A DNA stretch of 64,000 bases from Thiocapsa sp. (GTDB lineage Bacteria; Pseudomonadota; Gammaproteobacteria; Chromatiales; Chromatiaceae): contig NZ_CP073760.1 of assembly GCF_018399035.1 (NCBI RefSeq), positions 806,001-870,000 on the forward strand. The letters are read 5' to 3'. How positions within the stretch are numbered: the stretch's first letter is position 1; each line of letters opens with the position of its first letter. Positions 29,570 through 38,347 of the stretch are shown here, one piece after another. The notes under the pieces are model-generated. The model did not search any database. It was not told the origin of the DNA and saw nothing but the letters and a program-made list of their open reading frames with translations. The position numbers and the translations under genes were made by a program.

Positions 29570-30747
29570 TCCAACAGGACCTGTTTCGCCTCGTTGATCT
29601 TGGAGGCCAGATAGTCCGAGCCGCCCCGGTCCGGATGCAGACGCTGGATCAGTCGCCGGTGTGCGCTCCGAACCTCTTGCGGACCGGCGTCGGGGCCGAT
29701 ACCGAGGATGGCGCGGGCCTCGTCGGACGGCATCTGCTCGATCGGTGCGTGCGGTGTCTCGGCGTGTCGGCGGTGCGGCGCCTCCGCGGTCTTGCGTCCG
29801 CGCTCGCGATCGAGGTAGACCTCGAGCGCCTCGGCCGACTCGGGGTCGCCTGCATAGCAGGTCTCGAGCATCTCGACGAGATCATCCGTCGGCACCTGAT
29901 CGAGCGACTGCCCTGCGTGTGGTCCGGCCAGCACCTCGCCGCCGATCCGGCCCGAAAGATGGTCGATTTCGAGCAGGACGCAGCGCGTCGCGACGCGAGA
30001 CCGGGTTGGGCTCTGATAGTTGGTCGCGCCCTTCAGCTCGCGGACCCACATGGCGGTGGCACCCGCCACGGCGCTCGGCATGAGGATGAAATTGACCAGC
30101 GGCACCATGCTCAGCATGGCCGCAGAAGCGCCGAAACCAAGGCTCATCCCGCGTTGCCGACCGAGACGTCGGCGCATCTCGCGAAACTTCAGCCCGTGGT
30201 TTCCCATCGGATAATCCGAATACTGAACGGCCAATACCCAGGCAATGTACAGAAACCAGAGGATCTGTCCGACGACGGGCACAAACAACAACAGCAAGAA
30301 AGGAATCGCAAGAACAACGGCATACAGCAGTTTTCGGATCTCGTCGACGAGCGTCGGCACGATCTCGGACATGACGCCGGCAAGGGTGGCGCCCTCATCG
30401 AGCGGGCGCCCGGTGAGCATCCTCTCGACCTTCTCGGCCAAGAGACCGTTGAAGGGCGACGCGATCAGGTTGGCCACCAGCGCGAAGAGGTTGAAGATCA
30501 CGACGAGCAGGACCAGGGCGAACAGAGGCCAAAGCACCCAGTCCAGCCAGCCGAGCCAACTCGGAAGGCGCGCGTCGAGGGTGGCGAGGACGTTTCCGAA
30601 CAGACGCACGCCCAGGGCGATGGCCGCAGAGAAGATTAGAACGTTGATCGCGAGCGGGACAGCGACGAACCGCCGCAACCCGGGTCGGGTGATCAGCCGC
30701 ATGCCCTGGAGCAGGTATCCGGCACCTAGGAGAGGGTTGGTTGCCAT
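29566..30747 (-). CDS. CysZ/EI24-like membrane protein fused to a C-terminal J domain
   Basis: A 393-residue fusion. Residues 1 to about 245 are a CysZ/EI24-type membrane protein (MATNPLLGAGYLLQGMRLIT, four or more hydrophobic spans, LVANLIASPFNGLLAEKVER), the family of sulfate-permease helpers. Residues about 260-340 are a soluble region (LLEIDHLSGRIGGEVLAG, LDQVPTDDLVEMLE) and 345-393 a J domain with the HPD tripeptide (RLIQRLHPDRGGSDYLASKI) characteristic of TIM14/DjlC-like membrane J proteins. Known homologues of the two halves are usually separate. The frame is continuous, with no stop or start at the join. The ATG at 30747 matches the CysZ N-terminus. It could recruit DnaK to the membrane; that is inference. 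Confidence 0.82.
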   Translation of the reverse strand: MATNPLLGAGYLLQGMRLITRPGLRRFVAVPLAINVLIFSAAIALGVRLFGNVLATLDARLPSWLGWLDWVLWPLFALVLLVVIFNLFALVANLIASPFNGLLAEKVERMLTGRPLDEGATLAGVMSEIVPTLVDEIRKLLYAVVLAIPFLLLLFVPVVGQILWFLYIAWVLAVQYSDYPMGNHGLKFREMRRRLGRQRGMSLGFGASAAMLSMVPLVNFILMPSAVAGATAMWVRELKGATNYQSPTRSRVATRCVLLEIDHLSGRIGGEVLAGPHAGQSLDQVPTDDLVEMLETCYAGDPESAEALEVYLDRERGRKTAEAPHRRHAETPHAPIEQMPSDEARAILGIGPDAGPQEVRSAHRRLIQRLHPDRGGSDYLASKINEAKQVLLD

Positions 30748-31028
30748 AGCGATCACGGGCGGCCGCAGCCTTTGTCTAAGCGGGTGATTGCGTAACCGGG
30801 TCCCGGATCTTCGGGTCGGCACGGGCGTCGGTGCAGGTCGCGGCGGGCCGGCGACATCCGCGGCAGTATAGCCGGGGCGCCCGGTATGCGGCAGACGATC
30901 CGCGAATCCTGCGTGACGATTGCAGCTCGGATGTGGTTCTCCCTTGAACCCGCGCGTCTATTCAGGCAGCCTAAGCAGGTTTTATGACCAAATCCACTTT
31001 TTAACCGTCCCACACGAGGATCAACCTG

Positions 31029-32189
31029 ATGAAAGAGGTCGTGGCCACGCTCGCACAAGCACGAGCAAAACTGGCGGCTATCGATATCGGTAAGACGTCC
31101 GTCTGGACCGTGGCCGTCGCGACTGTTGTCGGAACCCTGTACGTCACGCTTGCAGACCCTTTAGCGGAACCAGCACCGCTGTCTCCGATTCAAGTCGCCG
31201 CCAATCTTGCCCCGATCGGGACCCTGACCTTGACGGCACCGCCGCCGGCTGCCGAGCCTGCAGTGAGCGCTGCCGAGCCTGCGCCCGAGCCGGTGGCGCA
31301 AGCACCTGCCGACGAGGCACCCGCGGAGCCCGAGGCCGCTCCGTCGCCGGCGGCCGGCGCGCCGCACTTCGCGCCCTTGCGGGCAGCGCCTGCAGCGACG
31401 ACTGCGCAACCGGAAATTGCGCCCGAGCCGGCAGCACAAGTCCTTGCTGACGAGGCCGCCCCTGAATCCGCACCGGTGGTGGATTCCGCTGCGGTCGAGC
31501 CCGCTTCCGAGGCTGTCCCCGAGGTCGAGGTCGCAACGGTCCCCGAGGTCGAGGCCGATGTGTCGATGCCCGTTGTCGAGCCGGCCGCCGAGGTCTCCGT
31601 AGAGCCGGCTGCGCCTACGACCCCGGACGCCCTCATCGAGGTGCCGGTGGTCGTCATGCCGGTGACCGCGGAGCCTGTTTCCGAGCCTCCGGCGACGGAG
31701 CCGGCATCGGCCGAAGCGCACATGATCGAGGCGGAGGTCGTCGAGGCGCCGCCGGCCGAGACGCCGGTGTCCTCCGAGCCGGTGGAGACACCCGTCCCGG
31801 TGGAGGCACCCGCTCCGGTAGAGGCACCCGCCCCGGTAGAGGCACCCGCCCCGGTAGAGGCACCCGCTCCGGTAGAGGCACCCGCTCCGGTGGAGGCACC
31901 CGCTCCGGTAGAGGCACCTGCTCCGGTGGAGGCACCCGCCCCGGTGGAGGCACCCGCCCCGGCAGAGGCACCCGCTCCGGTAGAGGCACCAGCTCCGGCG
32001 GAGGCACCTGCTCCGGTAGAGGCACCAGCCCCGGCAGAGGCACCTGCTCCGGTAGAGGCACCCGCCCCGACCCCGGCACCGGACGTGATCGCGCCGGTTG
32101 CGCCTACTCCGGCAACGGAGGTGGCTCCGACACCGCCGGTTGTCCAACCGATGCCGCGTTGGATGAATCACTTCGGTCCCATGCGTTAG
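31029..32189 (+). CDS. Membrane-anchored Pro/Ala/Glu-rich protein with 15 VEAPAP repeats
   Basis: A 386-residue protein of unrecognised function. About residues 20-42 form one hydrophobic helix (TSVWTVAVATVVGTLYVTLA) after a short cytoplasmic start; the rest is an extended acidic Pro/Ala/Glu/Val domain without globular character. Residues 258-347 are fifteen consecutive hexapeptides VEAPAP (some AEAPAP). It ends in PMPRWMNHFGPMR, the only aromatic-rich part. The composition resembles the periplasm-spanning rods of TonB-like proteins, but there is no TonB C-terminal domain. The ATG at 31029 has CGAGGA upstream. It precedes the DUF2333 gene by 156 bp, so they may be linked. Confidence 0.8.
   Translation: MKEVVATLAQARAKLAAIDIGKTSVWTVAVATVVGTLYVTLADPLAEPAPLSPIQVAANLAPIGTLTLTAPPPAAEPAVSAAEPAPEPVAQAPADEAPAEPEAAPSPAAGAPHFAPLRAAPAATTAQPEIAPEPAAQVLADEAAPESAPVVDSAAVEPASEAVPEVEVATVPEVEADVSMPVVEPAAEVSVEPAAPTTPDALIEVPVVVMPVTAEPVSEPPATEPASAEAHMIEAEVVEAPPAETPVSSEPVETPVPVEAPAPVEAPAPVEAPAPVEAPAPVEAPAPVEAPAPVEAPAPVEAPAPVEAPAPAEAPAPVEAPAPAEAPAPVEAPAPAEAPAPVEAPAPTPAPDVIAPVAPTPATEVAPTPPVVQPMPRWMNHFGPMR
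31800..32069 (+). repeat. 18-bp tandem repeat, 15 units, inside the VEAPAP protein gene
   Basis: Fifteen in-frame units of the type GTAGAGGCACCCGCTCCG run without interruption. Third-position changes (GTA/GTG, CCC/CCT/CCA, GCT/GCC) and three GCA/GCG (Ala) replacements distinguish units. Later units alternate V and A at the first position, suggesting 36-bp duplications. Confidence 0.92.
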
Positions 32190-32345
32190 GCCGAGGTTTT
32201 CGCATCGGTCCAGCACGATGGACCGATGCGGACCTCAGCCGACAGGCAAGCAACGGCGCGGCCGCGAGGCCGACATCGATGCGAAGATCCTGAGGGTCAT
32301 CGCAGGCCCGGGAATGCACAAGCGCCAGAAAATACGGAGAATGTG

Positions 32346-33410
32346 ATGGAGAAGCCGCACCTGCCGAAGTCGGTGACCGAAGTCGTCAAGCTGTACGATC
32401 CGCGGACCTGGCGCGAGAAGGGACTGTGGTGGACAGCAGGATTGTTCGTCGTCACCTATATCCTGGTGGTCACGATCCTCGCGATCTTCTGGTCGCGCTC
32501 TCCGGCGACCTTCGATGTCCGGGAAAAGGCCGCGAGCTTGGCCGGCGGCGACGGGAGCGATTCGGTGGGACTCGTGATCGGCAGCTACACGACCGCCGCC
32601 GCGATCGGCATCGCCGAGACCCTTTTGGATAAACCCGGCGGTTATCTGAGCAACGACATGACCCCGCCGGGCGTCTTCCTCGACAATATTCCGAATTGGG
32701 AGTTCGGTGCCCTCACCGAGCTGCGGGACCTGTCGCGAGCGATGCGCAACGAGTTTTCCCGATCCCAGACTCAATCGGTCGAGGACAAGGATCTTCAGGT
32801 CGCCGAGCCACAGTTCAGCTACGACTCCGAGTCATGGATCCTTCCGTCGACGGAATCCGAATATCGCAACGGCGTTGCCGCCATGTACCGATATTTCGAA
32901 CGTCTCAGCGACGACAATGCCTCCGACGGGCAGTTTTTTGCGCGATCCGACAATCTGAGATCCTATTTTGCGGTGGTGGAAAAACGCCTGGGCAGCCTGG
33001 CTCAACGCCTCTCCTATGCCGTCGGGCAGGCCCATTTGGATACGTCGCTCGCGGGCGACCCAAGCGCGCAGCAGGCACGCCCGCCCGTCGGCGAGCGCGA
33101 GAACAAGACGCCGTGGATGGAGATCGACGACGTTTTTTTCGAGGCGCGCGGCTACACCTGGGCCTTGCTGCACACCCTTGAAGCCCTGTCGATCGATTTC
33201 GAGAAGGTGCTGGATGACAAGAATGCGCTGGTCTCCCTCCAACAGATCATCCGAGAGCTCAAGAACACCCAGGATCCGATCTGGAGCCCGATAATCCTGA
33301 ACGGTACCGGATTCGGTCCGATGGGTAATCATTCCCTCGTGATGGCGTCCTATATCTCGCGCGCGAATGCGGCGATCATCGATCTCCGCAGCCTGCTCGA
33401 GAAGGGGTGA
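32346..33410 (+). CDS. DUF2333 family membrane protein
   Basis: A 354-residue protein of the DUF2333 family, known mainly from Gammaproteobacteria. It has one N-terminal transmembrane helix (GLWWTAGLFVVTYILVVTIL, about residues 26-46) and a large soluble, probably periplasmic, domain with conserved stretches DNIPNWEFGALTELRDLSRA, YRYFERLSD and FEARGYTWALLHTLEA. No catalytic motif is visible. The ATG at 32346 is preceded by GGAGAATGT; an upstream extension in the same frame lacks family character. The function is unknown. It lies downstream of the VEAPAP-repeat protein and is followed by a palindromic repeat. Confidence 0.88.
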   Translation: MEKPHLPKSVTEVVKLYDPRTWREKGLWWTAGLFVVTYILVVTILAIFWSRSPATFDVREKAASLAGGDGSDSVGLVIGSYTTAAAIGIAETLLDKPGGYLSNDMTPPGVFLDNIPNWEFGALTELRDLSRAMRNEFSRSQTQSVEDKDLQVAEPQFSYDSESWILPSTESEYRNGVAAMYRYFERLSDDNASDGQFFARSDNLRSYFAVVEKRLGSLAQRLSYAVGQAHLDTSLAGDPSAQQARPPVGERENKTPWMEIDDVFFEARGYTWALLHTLEALSIDFEKVLDDKNALVSLQQIIRELKNTQDPIWSPIILNGTGFGPMGNHSLVMASYISRANAAIIDLRSLLEKG

Positions 33411-33419
33411 TCGCCAAAA

Positions 33420-33572
33420 CGTAGGATGGGTAGAGCGCAGCGAAACCCATCCTCCAAACGACAGCGTCTATTGACGAAGCGGCGAAGCGAAATCCGGCCT
33501 CCAAGCCGCGACGTCTGTCCGACGACATCGGCGTGCGAAGGATGGGTTTCGCTGCGCTCTACCCATCCGACG
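33420..33572. repeat. Palindromic intergenic element, GGATGGGT family
   Basis: Left end CGTAGGATGGGTAGAGCGCA and a complementary right end (AAGGATGGGTTTCGCTGCGC onward) surround a 75-bp centre. Same termini as 4618-4798. It lies between the convergent DUF2333 gene and cysC and may serve as a two-way terminator. Confidence 0.85.
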
Positions 33573-33620
33573 ACTTGGGGGTTCAAGGTATCGCGTCGGG
33601 CTGCATCGCGGCCCTTGGCG

Positions 33621-34280
33621 TTAGGATCTCGGGAGGATGATCCCGCTCGAGCGAAGGTAGGCGATCACCTCGTCGGCCAAGACTTCCGGCGGGTTCCCGC
33701 CGGCATGCAGCTGCAACTCCGGTGCGGTCGGTTCTTCATACGGATCGTCGATCCCGGTAAATCCCTTGATCTCGCCGGCCCGTGCCTTCTTGTAGAGCCC
33801 CTTGGGGTCGCGGGTCTCGCAGATCTCGATCGGGGTATCGACGAAGACCTCGATGAAGTCGCCTTCCGGCATGGCGCGACGGACCCGGTCACGGTCCGCG
33901 CGATAGGGACTGATGAAGGCGGTCAGGGCGATGATGCCGGCTTGCGCAAAGAGGTGTGCGACCGCACCGATCCGTCGAATGTTCTCTTCACGATCGATCG
34001 CGGAGAATCCGAGGCCGAAACGCTGTGCGAACTCCTCGCCATGAACATCAAGGAGCATCCCGGGGCCGGCGTTGAGGGCATGGCGGACATTATCGCCGTC
34101 CAGTACCGCACTGTGGATGCCCTGCTGGTGGAGCCGATGGTCCAGCGTATTGGCGATCGTGCTCTTTCCCGAGCCGCTGAGCCCGGTGAACCAGAGCACG
34201 CAGCCCTTGTGACCCTTCATTGCTTCGCGATCTACGCGCGAGACCTGATGCTCATGCCAGGTCACATTGGTGTCGTTCAT
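33621..34280 (-). CDS. cysC: Adenylyl-sulfate (APS) kinase
   Basis: A 219-residue soluble kinase phosphorylating APS to PAPS. The P-loop is in [17 protein letters not shown] (about residues 31-47), and the family blocks [23 protein letters not shown] and [14 protein letters not shown] follow in order. The C-terminal [17 protein letters not shown] segment is also typical. No sulfurylase gene is adjacent. PAPS may serve sulfate assimilation or sulfation; this copy stands alone. The length is near the usual 200-210 residues. Confidence 0.93.
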   Translation of the reverse strand: MNDTNVTWHEHQVSRVDREAMKGHKGCVLWFTGLSGSGKSTIANTLDHRLHQQGIHSAVLDGDNVRHALNAGPGMLLDVHGEEFAQRFGLGFSAIDREENIRRIGAVAHLFAQAGIIALTAFISPYRADRDRVRRAMPEGDFIEVFVDTPIEICETRDPKGLYKKARAGEIKGFTGIDDPYEEPTAPELQLHAGGNPPEVLADEVIAYLRSSGIILPRS

Positions 34281-34320
34281 GGTCTATCCTCAAGGCTGTT
34301 TTTAGGGGTAACGACTCAAG

Positions 34321-34406
34321 TTAAACCGCGCCCAGTGCGGTATGCGATGTTATTGGATGGGATCGGCCCCGGCGGATTTCAGAACCGCTGGAGCCGGCGC
34401 GGTTTA
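34321..34406. repeat. TTAAACCGCG element, subfamily A
   Basis: An 86-bp element starting TTAAACCGCGCCCAGTGCGG and ending GGCGCGGTTTA. The interior (TATGCGATGTTATTGGATGG, GGCCCCGGCGG, GGAGCCGG) matches 25055-25140. Located just upstream of cysC, where its promoter would lie. Confidence 0.87.
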
Positions 34407-34490
34407 GTTCACCCGAGCCGAGCGACTGAAGTGAAAACGCGAGCCGGAGCATCGCGTCCGGAGTCTCGGAGCCGATCCGAACGCCTGCGA

Positions 34491-34886
34491 TCAGGTTCCG
34501 GGCGCGCGGGGCATCGAGAACCGTGTCTCGACGGTGCCGCCGCAGCCGACGATGCATTCCTCGTGCTGAATCGTGCAGATCGTCATCTCCGCAGCCGGGC
34601 AGGTGTCGGGCCTGATACACAGCGCCCCCGGGGTGGCGAGACAGGTCTCGTGATCCGCCGACAGCCGCTCGTAATGCATTCGACACTCCTCCTCGCGCAC
34701 CCGTTGGCGCTGCTCGCACTGGCTTCGACTCAGGTCGCAGCTCGCCACGCACGCCTGTGCTCGCGGGTCGGTGGGCGAGATCAGCTGTCGTTCCTGCAGG
34801 TGATTGGTGCATCCGGCGGCGGCAAGGATCGCCAAGACGCCGATCAAAAGGTGCGCAGCGCGCGTGGAAAGGGTCCAGGGTGCCAT
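34491..34886 (-). CDS. Cysteine-rich small lipoprotein of unknown function
   Basis: A 131-residue protein with a lipoprotein signal peptide: a hydrophobic stretch LLIGVLAILAAAGC ending at the lipobox cysteine about residue 25. The mature part contains ten further cysteines in patterns such as CVASCDLSRSQCEQR, EEECRMHY, PDTCPAAEMTIC and HEECIVGCGG. These probably form disulfides in the periplasm. No named family is recognised. The ATG at 34886 places the signal at the N-terminus; upstream in-frame codons lack signal character. It is downstream of a small membrane protein on the same strand, 17 bp away. Confidence 0.75.
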   Translation of the reverse strand: MAPWTLSTRAAHLLIGVLAILAAAGCTNHLQERQLISPTDPRAQACVASCDLSRSQCEQRQRVREEECRMHYERLSADHETCLATPGALCIRPDTCPAAEMTICTIQHEECIVGCGGTVETRFSMPRAPGT

Positions 34887-34903
34887 CGGTGATCTCGCGT
34901 TGG

Positions 34904-35218
34904 TCAAGAAGGCGATTGTCGTCTGCGCAAGCGGCGACCGAGTAGATACAGCAGTGCGCCGTTGATGCCGACGCCGATTGCAAGCAAGGCAAGGTTGAGT
35001 GCGGCGGAGTCGATTCCCAGCAGGCCGCTGACCTGGCTTACGAACAGGCTCCATGGTAGCGCAAAGATGACAAGAAATATCCCGGACGATGGATCGCCGC
35101 CGAACAGCAGCAGGGCGATCGCACCGACCGAGACGGCCAGATAACCGGCGATGAGGTTGCGCATCGCCGTGGAGATCTCGGTGTGCGTGGCACTGGCCTT
35201 ACGGGGGGCTTGTGGCAT
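34904..35218 (-). CDS. Small membrane protein, about three transmembrane helices
   Basis: A 104-residue protein with hydrophobic segments at about 23-43 (LIAGYLAVSVGAIALLLFGG), 46-65 (GIFLVIFALPWSLFVSQVSG) and 76-94 (LALLAIGVGINGALLYLLG), and a basic C-terminus (RRLRRRQSPS) that should stay in the cytoplasm. No family is confidently identified. The start at ATG 35218 is fixed by a strong AGGAGG nine bases upstream. It precedes the Cys-rich lipoprotein gene and is probably co-transcribed with it. Confidence 0.75.
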   Translation of the reverse strand: MPQAPRKASATHTEISTAMRNLIAGYLAVSVGAIALLLFGGDPSSGIFLVIFALPWSLFVSQVSGLLGIDSAALNLALLAIGVGINGALLYLLGRRLRRRQSPS

Positions 35219-35365
35219 GATAACCTCCTGCCGATTCGAGGATTGAACGCCGACGATCATCGGGCAGAGCCGGGCCGGTACAGGGCCCATCCGACCATAC
35301 CGTTCGAGCGTCCCGACCGATCACCGATACCCGATCGATCGACGACGGGCCGCGGAGAGACACAG

Positions 35366-35473
35366 ATGAGCAAGGGCGAAGACAAAAAGAAGGAAGCCAA
35401 GAAGCAGCCGCTGAAGAACATGAAAGAGAAGCGGGCGGAGAAGAAGGCCAAGAAGGGCGGCCGAAGCGGCTGA
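35366..35473 (+). CDS. Very small lysine-rich protein
   Basis: A 35-residue protein starting MSKGEDKKKEAKKQPLKNMK and ending in KKAKKGGRSG; about 40% of residues are lysine or arginine. Short proteins with the same MSKG-DKKKE-KK-PLK-MKEKR pattern are widespread in Proteobacteria. The ATG at 35366 follows GGAGAGACACAG. It may bind nucleic acid or be largely disordered; no function is established from sequence. Confidence 0.65.
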   Translation: MSKGEDKKKEAKKQPLKNMKEKRAEKKAKKGGRSG

Positions 35474-35517
35474 GCGCAAGGGCTCCCGCATCGCGGGGCT
35501 CCGGTCCCATCTGCGGA

Positions 35518-36624
35518 CTAGCTCCGCGCCGGAAGCGCGCTGCCGATCGCAGCGTCTTCCGGCGCATCCGGCTCGGCGCTTGCGCAGGGAAAGACCACGA
35601 GATGATCCGCTTCGAGTCGGATCCCGATGTCATCCCCGACGGCATGTTGATGGTGGCTCGGGACCAAGCAAAGCACCTCCGTTCCGCTTTCCAACCTGAG
35701 CTGGTAGAGGTATTCGGCACCGCGGAACGCACGTTCGACCACGACCGCGCGTCTCGGGCTGGTCTCGTCGTAGAGCATGTCGTCGGGTCGGATCAGCACC
35801 TCCGCCGCCGTTCCCGGTGCCAGACCATGCGGCTTGCTTCCGGCGACGCGCCCGAGCTCCGTCTTCACGCGTGTCTCGTCCACCACGACGGCCGGGAGCA
35901 ACACGCCTTGCCCGATGAAATCGGCGACGAAGCGGTCCGCCGGCTCATGGTAGAGCCCGAACCCGGTTCCCCATTGTCGAATGCTCCCGTTCGCGATCAC
36001 CCCGATCTGATCGGCCATGGCGAAGGCCTCGAGCTGGTCATGCGTGACCAGGATCGCCGTCACGCCCTCGCGTCTGAGTAGATCCCGGACCTCCCGGGCA
36101 AGCTGCTCGCGCAGCTCCGCGTCCATGCTGGAAAAGGGTTCGTCGAGCAAGAGGATCTCGGGGCGCGGTGCCATGGCGCGGGCGAGGGCGACCCGCTGCT
36201 GCATCCCTCCGGAGAGCTCGTGCGGATACAGGGATGCCGCTTGGCGCAGGTCCACCAGATCGAGAAGCTCGGCGACGCGATACTCGCGCTCGTCGCGTTT
36301 GAGTCCGCGCAGCCCGAACGCCACGTTGCGTGCGACCGTGAGGTGCGGGAACAGGGCGAAGTCCTGAAAGACCATGCCGACCCGACGTTGCTCCGGCGCA
36401 AGGGTGCGGCCGGGCACCGAGACGCGCCGTCCGCGCAACAAGACCTCGCCGCGACTGACCGGCTCGAACCCGGCGATGGCACGCAGCAGGGTCGTCTTGC
36501 CGCAGCCGCTCGGCCCGAGCAGACATCCGATGATGCCTTGCTCGAGCACGAAGGACACATCGCGCACGATCGTGGTGCCGCCATAGGCGACGCTGACGTC
36601 TCTGACCTCAAGCTGTGTCGGCAT
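35518..36624 (-). CDS. fbpC: Ferric iron ABC transporter ATP-binding protein
   Basis: A 368-residue ABC ATPase energising Fe3+ import across the inner membrane. Walker A GPSGCGKTTLL (about residues 37-47), signature LSGGMQQRVALARA (about 136-149), Walker B ILLLDEPFSSMD and switch histidine VTHDQLEA are intact. The C-terminal third is a TOBE-like regulatory region. The first codons overlap the 3' end of fbpB by 17 bp, giving the order fbpA-fbpB-fbpC on the minus strand. Related transporters for polyamines or thiamine share this architecture; assignment to iron relies on the FbpA-type binding protein. Confidence 0.9.
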   Translation of the reverse strand: MPTQLEVRDVSVAYGGTTIVRDVSFVLEQGIIGCLLGPSGCGKTTLLRAIAGFEPVSRGEVLLRGRRVSVPGRTLAPEQRRVGMVFQDFALFPHLTVARNVAFGLRGLKRDEREYRVAELLDLVDLRQAASLYPHELSGGMQQRVALARAMAPRPEILLLDEPFSSMDAELREQLAREVRDLLRREGVTAILVTHDQLEAFAMADQIGVIANGSIRQWGTGFGLYHEPADRFVADFIGQGVLLPAVVVDETRVKTELGRVAGSKPHGLAPGTAAEVLIRPDDMLYDETSPRRAVVVERAFRGAEYLYQLRLESGTEVLCLVPSHHQHAVGDDIGIRLEADHLVVFPCASAEPDAPEDAAIGSALPARS

Positions 36625-38254
36625 TGCGGGACTTGGTGATGGAACGGCTCAGCAGGATAACCGGAACCAAGCCTGCAAGCACGATGGTCAATGCGGCAGG
36701 CGCGGTGTCCGCCAGGCGCTCGTCGGAGGCCAGCTCGTAGGCGCGCACCGCGAGTGTGTTGAAATTAAAGGGTCGCAGGATCAGGGTCGCCGGGAGCTCT
36801 TTGAGCACGTCGACGAAGACCAAGAGCACCGCGGTGAGCAGGCTGCCCCTGAGCATCGGGATGTGGATACGCCGCAACACCTGCCCCGGCCGATAGCCCA
36901 TGGCGCGACCGGCCTCGTCCATCGACGGACGGATGCGCCCGAGCCCGGCCTCGACCGTCTGTAGCGCGACGGCCAGAAAGCGTGTCAGGTAGGCGAAGAT
37001 CAGGGCCGCCAGGGTCCCGCTCAACAACAGACCGGTCGAGACATCGAAGGTTTGGCGCATCCAAGCGTCCAGGGTGTTGTCGAACCAGGCGAAGGGGATG
37101 ATGACGCCGATGGCGATGACGGTGCCGGGCACGGCATAGCCCAGACCGGCGATCTTGACGGCTCCGTTGACTGCACGGGTCGGATGCAGACGTTTGCCGT
37201 AGCCCAACACCAGGGCCAGCAGCAAGGCGATCAATGCAGCGATGGCCGCGAGCTCGAGGCTGTTGCGCACCAGGCGCCAAAAGGCTGCATCGTACGCGCC
37301 CTCGGCGATCGTCAGTGCCCAGACGGCGAGCTGCCCGGCGGGGATCAGGAACCCGAGCATCAGCGGGATCAGGCAAAAGACCGCGGCCGCGACGGCGCGC
37401 CAGCCGGTCAGGTGGTAACGGCGGATCGATTGATGCCGCCGGCCGGTGTCGTGATAACGGGCCTGGCTGCGCGAGATCCGCTCCAGCGCGATCAGGACCA
37501 GGACGAAGCCGAGCAGCATCGCCGAGAGTTGGGCGGCTGCCGCGGCGTTGTTCAGGCCGAACCAGGTGCGGAAGATCCCGGTCGTGAAGGTTTGGACGCC
37601 GAAATACTGAACCGTGCCGTAATCGGCCAGGGTCTCCATCAGGGCCAGTGTGAGTCCGGCGACGATGGCCGGGCGTGCCAGGGGCAGGGCGACCGAGAAG
37701 AAGGTGCGCCAAGGGCCATTGCCGAGTGTACGGCTGACGTCGAGCACGCACAGCGACTGACTCAGAAAAGCGGCTCGACTGAGCAGATAGACGTAGGGGT
37801 AGAGGACCAGCGCCAGCATCAGGGCGGCCCCTTCGAGCGAGCGGATCTCGGGAAACCAGTAGTCTCCGAAACCCCATCCGGTCCAGTCCCTGAGCGTGGT
37901 CTGAACCGGTCCGGCGAAATCCAGCATGCCGGTGTAGGTGTAGGCGATGATGTAGGCAGGCATCGCCATGGGCAGGATCAGCGCCCACTCGAACAGGCCG
38001 CGTCCCGGGAAGCGACACATGCTGGTCAGCCAGGCCGTGCCGACGCCGCCGATCAGGGTTCCGACGGCGACTCCGAGCATCAACAGCAGCGTGTTGAGCA
38101 CATAATCGGCGAGGACCGTGTCGACGAGGTGCTGCCAGACATCGCCGGCGGGAACCAGGATGAAGCCGACGATCACCAGCACCGGCAGTCCGGTCAAGAG
38201 TGCGATCGCGACGATGCTTGCCGACCACAACCCCCGGCGCTCATGCGTTCTCAC
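36608..38254 (-). CDS. fbpB: Ferric iron ABC transporter permease
   Basis: A 548-residue double permease: two binding-protein-dependent transport domains in tandem, each of about six helices. The coupling-helix EAA-type motifs are at DVSRTLGNGPWRTFFSVALP (about 175-195) and DEAGRAMGYRPGQVLRRIHI (about 440-460). Such fused FbpB subunits transport Fe3+ handed over by periplasmic FbpA. It lies between fbpA (93-bp gap) and fbpC (17-bp overlap). Length and two-domain layout match FbpB/CysTW-like fusions. Confidence 0.9.
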   Translation of the reverse strand: MRTHERRGLWSASIVAIALLTGLPVLVIVGFILVPAGDVWQHLVDTVLADYVLNTLLLMLGVAVGTLIGGVGTAWLTSMCRFPGRGLFEWALILPMAMPAYIIAYTYTGMLDFAGPVQTTLRDWTGWGFGDYWFPEIRSLEGAALMLALVLYPYVYLLSRAAFLSQSLCVLDVSRTLGNGPWRTFFSVALPLARPAIVAGLTLALMETLADYGTVQYFGVQTFTTGIFRTWFGLNNAAAAAQLSAMLLGFVLVLIALERISRSQARYHDTGRRHQSIRRYHLTGWRAVAAAVFCLIPLMLGFLIPAGQLAVWALTIAEGAYDAAFWRLVRNSLELAAIAALIALLLALVLGYGKRLHPTRAVNGAVKIAGLGYAVPGTVIAIGVIIPFAWFDNTLDAWMRQTFDVSTGLLLSGTLAALIFAYLTRFLAVALQTVEAGLGRIRPSMDEAGRAMGYRPGQVLRRIHIPMLRGSLLTAVLLVFVDVLKELPATLILRPFNFNTLAVRAYELASDERLADTAPAALTIVLAGLVPVILLSRSITKSRNADTA

Positions 38255-38347
38255 GATCGCCTCATGAAAGGGACTGCCCCTGCGTTGCGGAGGGCCGCCG
38301 AGAGGGCCCTTTCAGGGCCCATTATCGCGTCTCGGACGGTCTCCCGT

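Noticed and set aside
31800-32069. Possible CRISPR or intergenic satellite at the 18-bp repeats
   Set aside because: The units are in frame, encode VEAPAP and are inside a gene with a good start and membrane anchor.
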